Source of the DNA: an uncultured Oscillospiraceae bacterium
Lineage (GTDB): Bacteria > Bacillota > Clostridia > Oscillospirales > Oscillospiraceae
Length of the DNA: 16,481 nt
Assembly (NCBI GenBank): GCA_904398675.1
Contig: CAJFPI010000152.1
Coordinates: 1 to 16,481 of the forward strand
Direction: 5' to 3'
Positions 14,436-16,481 of this stretch are shown one piece after another (positions within the stretch are counted from its first letter, which is position 1; each line of letters opens with the position of its first letter). Made by a program: the position numbers and the translations under genes. The notes under the pieces are model-generated. The model ran no database searches. It was given only the letters and a program-made list of their open reading frames with translations, and was not told where the DNA came from.

Positions 14436-15149
14436 TCACAATTGATATTTCTCAAAATCAGGGGCCGCAAAGATCCGAAACTTGCTGGTCTTCAGTCCTA
14501 GAGAAACCAGAGATTCTGCTAGCTTGACCGCGCACTTTACCCCATCCAAAACGGGGATGCCGATGATCCTGCTCAGTGCCTCCGCATACCCGGAGAGCAT
14601 GCCGCCGCCCAGCAAAATCACCTCTGCGCCATCCCTTTCCATCGTCCTCTTCGCTGCCTCCACCAGAATCTGCATGGCAGAATCTTCATGGTTTAAAAAA
14701 TCAGAAATATCCCTGGATGGCAGCAAAATAGACGCTAATCTCCCTTCAGCGCCAGCATTTTTCACCTCATCTCTGAAAATTTTCTCCAGTCTCGGCATGG
14801 AGTTGATGATAGAGAACCGATATCCAAGGAAGGCCGCAAAATGGATCGCCGATTCGGCAATCCCCACTACCGGTTTATCTGTTACCTCCCTCAGCGCGTC
14901 AAGAGCTGGATCTGCGAAGGATGCTACAACGTGGGCATCAAATTCCCCCGCTGTTTCCGCCTGCCGCACCATCTGCACCAGCTCATAGCTCACCACAACA
15001 TTGTCATAGGCACAGCTGGCATAGCTTGGTCCCCGTTTCAGCTGCGTGCATACAATTTCTGTGGTGCTGCCCGCCGCAGACAGCGCCGACTGCCGGATCA
15101 TTTCCGTCATTTCCTTTGAGGTATTAGGATTTATAATATTCACTTTCAT
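14436..15149 (-). CDS. Asp/Glu/hydantoin racemase-family protein lacking both catalytic cysteines
   Basis: A 237-residue protein of the Asp/Glu/hydantoin racemase superfamily. The N-terminus VNIINPNTSKEMTEMI (3-18) is the hallmark of the hydantoin/allantoin-racemase branch, and SFADPALDALREVTDKPVVG (77-96) aligns with its conserved 'CFxDPGLDAARE...PVVG'. The cysteine of that motif is Ser77 here. The second conserved cysteine, usually 'LGCAGM', is replaced by glycine in LLGGGMLSGY (179-188). The codons read unambiguously as TCC and GGC. The other cysteines (34, 46, 206) do not fall in these motifs. Classical two-base racemisation is therefore unlikely; an isomerase, lyase or binding role is possible. 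GGGGGAG precedes the ATG. It is divergent from the TetR gene and next to the importer operon, which suggests a shared pathway. Confidence 0.82.
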   Translation of the reverse strand: MKVNIINPNTSKEMTEMIRQSALSAAGSTTEIVCTQLKRGPSYASCAYDNVVVSYELVQMVRQAETAGEFDAHVVASFADPALDALREVTDKPVVGIAESAIHFAAFLGYRFSIINSMPRLEKIFRDEVKNAGAEGRLASILLPSRDISDFLNHEDSAMQILVEAAKRTMERDGAEVILLGGGMLSGYAEALSRIIGIPVLDGVKCAVKLAESLVSLGLKTSKFRIFAAPDFEKYQL

Positions 15150-15184
15150 TTTTGTACTCCCCCAATTTTTTAGCTGCTGCTAAT

Positions 15185-15213
15185 ATTATAAAAGGATGCA
15201 TGTGCCCTGTCAA
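15185..15213 (-). promoter_or_regulatory. Perfect-consensus sigma-A promoter of the racemase-like gene
   Basis: On the minus strand there is TTGACA (15208-15213), exactly 17 bp, then TATAAT (15185-15190), a 12/12 match. A promoter this strong normally needs a repressor, and the TetR gene diverges from the same region. An ATGCA/TGCAT inverted repeat frames the spacer and -35 (15195-15218). Confidence 0.88.
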
Positions 15214-15232
15214 CTGCATACGAATCCCTCAT

Positions 15233-15247
15233 GTATTTTTCAAATAC
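15233..15247. promoter_or_regulatory. Candidate TetR operator
   Basis: GTATTT and AAATAC form an exact inverted repeat around TTC between the divergent racemase-like and TetR promoters, 20 bp upstream of the former's -35. Size and place fit a regulator site. I could not find a second exact copy at the importer promoter, so the link to the regulator is tentative. Confidence 0.3.
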
Positions 15248-15315
15248 TGTAAAACATCCGCATCTTCCACAACTTTTTCCACTGTATTCCATGAAAATTA
15301 TTTCTCCCCTTCCTG

Positions 15316-15345
15316 TTGCGCCTGCTCTTTCGAATGTGGTATGAT
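15316..15345 (+). promoter_or_regulatory. Promoter of the tetR-family gene
   Basis: TATGAT (15340-15345) has an extended TGG (15337-15339) before it. A weak TTGCGC (15316-15321) lies 18 bp upstream. The expected leader is about 27 bases to the ATG at 15379. Confidence 0.55.
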
Positions 15346-15378
15346 GGTACAGACAAGCTATTCAAATCGGAGGCAGTA

Positions 15379-16065
15379 ATGACCAAAAAAAGCGACGCAA
15401 CGCGGCAGAAAATCCTTGCCAGCGCCGAGATCCTCTTCTATTCCAAAGGCGTACAAAAAACATCACAGCAGGAACTGGCAAATCTGGCCGGCGTAAATCG
15501 CGGCCTGATCCATTACTATTTCGGCAGCAAGGAAAACCTGGCGCTGTTGGTTACTAGGCGTTTTACCAGCACATTTTATACCACGGTCAACGACCTCTTT
15601 TTCCGAAATGAGGCGGATGTTGTTTTTAAAAGCATTGCGCAAGGGCGCATCCTGTTCAAAACAGTGTTTGGCAACCGAAATCTCGCCCGTTTTATCATGG
15701 GGGAGCTGCATGGCCGGGTGGTTACGGACCGGGTAGAGGACTATCCGGTCTATCGCGATTTTTGTGCTGAATGCGCCTATCTTGGCCTGCAGTACACAGA
15801 GGAGGAAAAACGTCTGTACAGCATTGCCATCGCAAGCGTTGAGCATAAGCTCTTTTCTGCCAAGACCACAGGGCTCTCCTCCCTCCCTGTGGATGAGATT
15901 ATCAGCATTTATAACCGTATTCATTTGGGGATCCTGGGTTTCGACAAGACATCCCAAGAGCAGCTGATTGATCGTTCCATTGCTTTCAGTCGGCGGATTA
16001 CCTTTGTGGACAACGGAAATTTTGATGTAAAGCCTGAATTTTTTCATTACACTCCTGATGCCTAG
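15379..16065 (+). CDS. TetR/AcrR-family transcriptional regulator
   Basis: A 228-residue regulator. The N-terminal TetR DNA-binding domain runs from about 8 to 60: TRQKILASAEILFYSKGVQK (8-27), then the helix-turn-helix TSQQELANLAGVNRGLIHYY (28-47) and FGSKENLA. The larger C-terminal ligand and dimer domain is not recognisable by family. The start at 15379 is set by CGGAGG (15368-15373) five bases upstream; an in-frame extension to 15316 would run through the promoter. It is divergent from the racemase-like gene, the classic TetR repressor layout. It probably controls that gene and itself, and perhaps the importer operon. The inducer is likely a pathway metabolite, by inference. Confidence 0.9.
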   Translation: MTKKSDATRQKILASAEILFYSKGVQKTSQQELANLAGVNRGLIHYYFGSKENLALLVTRRFTSTFYTTVNDLFFRNEADVVFKSIAQGRILFKTVFGNRNLARFIMGELHGRVVTDRVEDYPVYRDFCAECAYLGLQYTEEEKRLYSIAIASVEHKLFSAKTTGLSSLPVDEIISIYNRIHLGILGFDKTSQEQLIDRSIAFSRRITFVDNGNFDVKPEFFHYTPDA

Positions 16066-16210
16066 GCAGCCTCATGCCTCTCAGATGGCCAAAGTTTTTA
16101 GAGGAGTTGCCGCCGTCTTACATATGCGCGTTTTTGTCCCCTGCTCCGGAGTCCCTTATGTACTGCTTGTCGGTGCATGATGTCTTTCCATTTTTTGTAT
16201 AATGAAAAGT

Positions 16211-16232
16211 CCCCCTGCAATCATGCAGGGGG
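16211..16232 (+). terminator. Terminator of the tetR-family gene
   Basis: CCCCCTGCA (16211-16219) pairs perfectly with 16224-16232 around an ATCA loop. ATTTTT follows on the plus strand and AAAAGT precedes it, so it may act in both directions. It lies 145 bp past the stop. Confidence 0.85.
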
Positions 16233-16266
16233 ATTTTTCCATTTAATTTTCCTGGAACACAAAGAA

Positions 16267-16297
16267 AAGCCAGGCGCCGCATTGCGGCGCCTGGCTT
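16267..16297 (-). terminator. Terminator of the GAPDH gene
   Basis: A 14-bp perfect stem (16267-16280 with 16284-16297) closes an ATT loop. On the minus strand TTTTCTTTG follows. It lies 14 bp past the GAPDH stop and insulates it from the convergent tetR-family gene. Confidence 0.88.
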
Positions 16298-16311
16298 GGG
16301 AAAATCCGCTA

Positions 16312-16481
16312 TTACTTGTGGTCCACGGAGTACATGTGCTTGATGAGCTCCAGCACCTTGTTGGAGTAGCCGATCTCGTTGTCGTACCAGCTGACGACCT
16401 TCACGAAGGTGTCAGTCAGGGCGATGCCGGCGTCGGCGTCAAAGATGGAGGTGCGGGTGTCGCCCAGGAAGTCGCTGGACA
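16312..16481 (-). CDS. gap: Glyceraldehyde-3-phosphate dehydrogenase, C-terminal part (cut by window edge)
   Basis: The last 55 codons of a type I GAPDH, the NAD-dependent glycolytic enzyme that makes 1,3-bisphosphoglycerate. Recognisable family segments are SSDFLGDTRTSIFDADAGIA, then VKVVSWYDNEIGYSNKVLEL with the conserved SWYDNExGYS, and a C-terminal IKHM. It ends in TAA at 16312-16314, followed by a strong terminator. The catalytic Cys and the NAD-binding half lie outside the window. Codon choice is strongly biased (AAG, CTG, GCC, ATC), as expected of a highly expressed gene. Confidence 0.95.
   Translation of the reverse strand, partial: SSDFLGDTRTSIFDADAGIALTDTFVKVVSWYDNEIGYSNKVLELIKHMYSVDHK

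Noticed and set aside
16198..16203. Perfect TATAAT box
   Set aside because: No -35 match at 16-18 bp and the tetR-family terminator begins 8 bp downstream, so no transcript of note would result.

Overview
This 16.5 kb window looks like chromosomal DNA from a GC-rich gut Firmicute, most likely of the Oscillospiraceae/Flavonifractor type. That is an inference. It rests on the AGGAGG-type ribosome sites, sigma-A promoters, clostridial protein families (an 'EECVND' sigma factor, Mrp with a Cys-rich N-terminus, a YcxB-like protein), intrinsic terminators between units, and strong GC bias in the first genes. No rRNA, tRNA, CRISPR array or transposase is visible.

Layout. (1) 1-3241, plus strand: a YhaN/SbcC-like coiled-coil ATPase with two membrane segments, then an Mrp/NBP35-type Fe-S carrier ATPase. 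A consensus promoter at 37-65 fires the other way, out of the window. (2) 3242-3686: a bidirectional terminator, then about 155 bp of back-to-back hairpins ending in a perfect 26-bp palindrome, which no gene explains. (3) 3687-5098, plus strand: a sigma-70-family regulator and a single-pass membrane protein that is probably its partner. The sigma frame has no stop at its natural end and runs 364 bp into its neighbour. (4) 5453-6389, minus strand: cytidine deaminase (cdd) and a YcxB-like membrane protein. (5) 6582-14162, minus strand: one long operon for a peptide-type ABC importer (binding lipoprotein, two permeases, two ATPases). An amidohydrolase lies between the permease and ATPase genes, and pyroglutamyl-peptidase I is the last gene. 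(6) 14436-16065: an Asp/Glu/hydantoin-racemase-family gene on the minus strand, divergent from a TetR regulator on the plus strand. (7) The window ends in the 3' end of a glyceraldehyde-3-phosphate dehydrogenase gene on the minus strand.

The part most worth following is 6.5-16.1 kb. The importer, amidohydrolase and Pcp genes are tightly packed, with two ATGA stop/start overlaps. The racemase-like gene and the TetR gene sit directly upstream. The importer and racemase-like promoters both have TTGACA-17-TATnAT spacing and share the 10-mer GCAGTTGACA. Both accessory enzymes have lost a hallmark catalytic residue: the amidohydrolase has Gln where the family's catalytic Glu is expected, and the racemase-like protein lacks both conserved cysteines. 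My reading is a TetR-controlled salvage pathway for small cyclic-amide or pyroglutamyl peptides with non-standard chemistry. The substrate cannot be read from the sequence.
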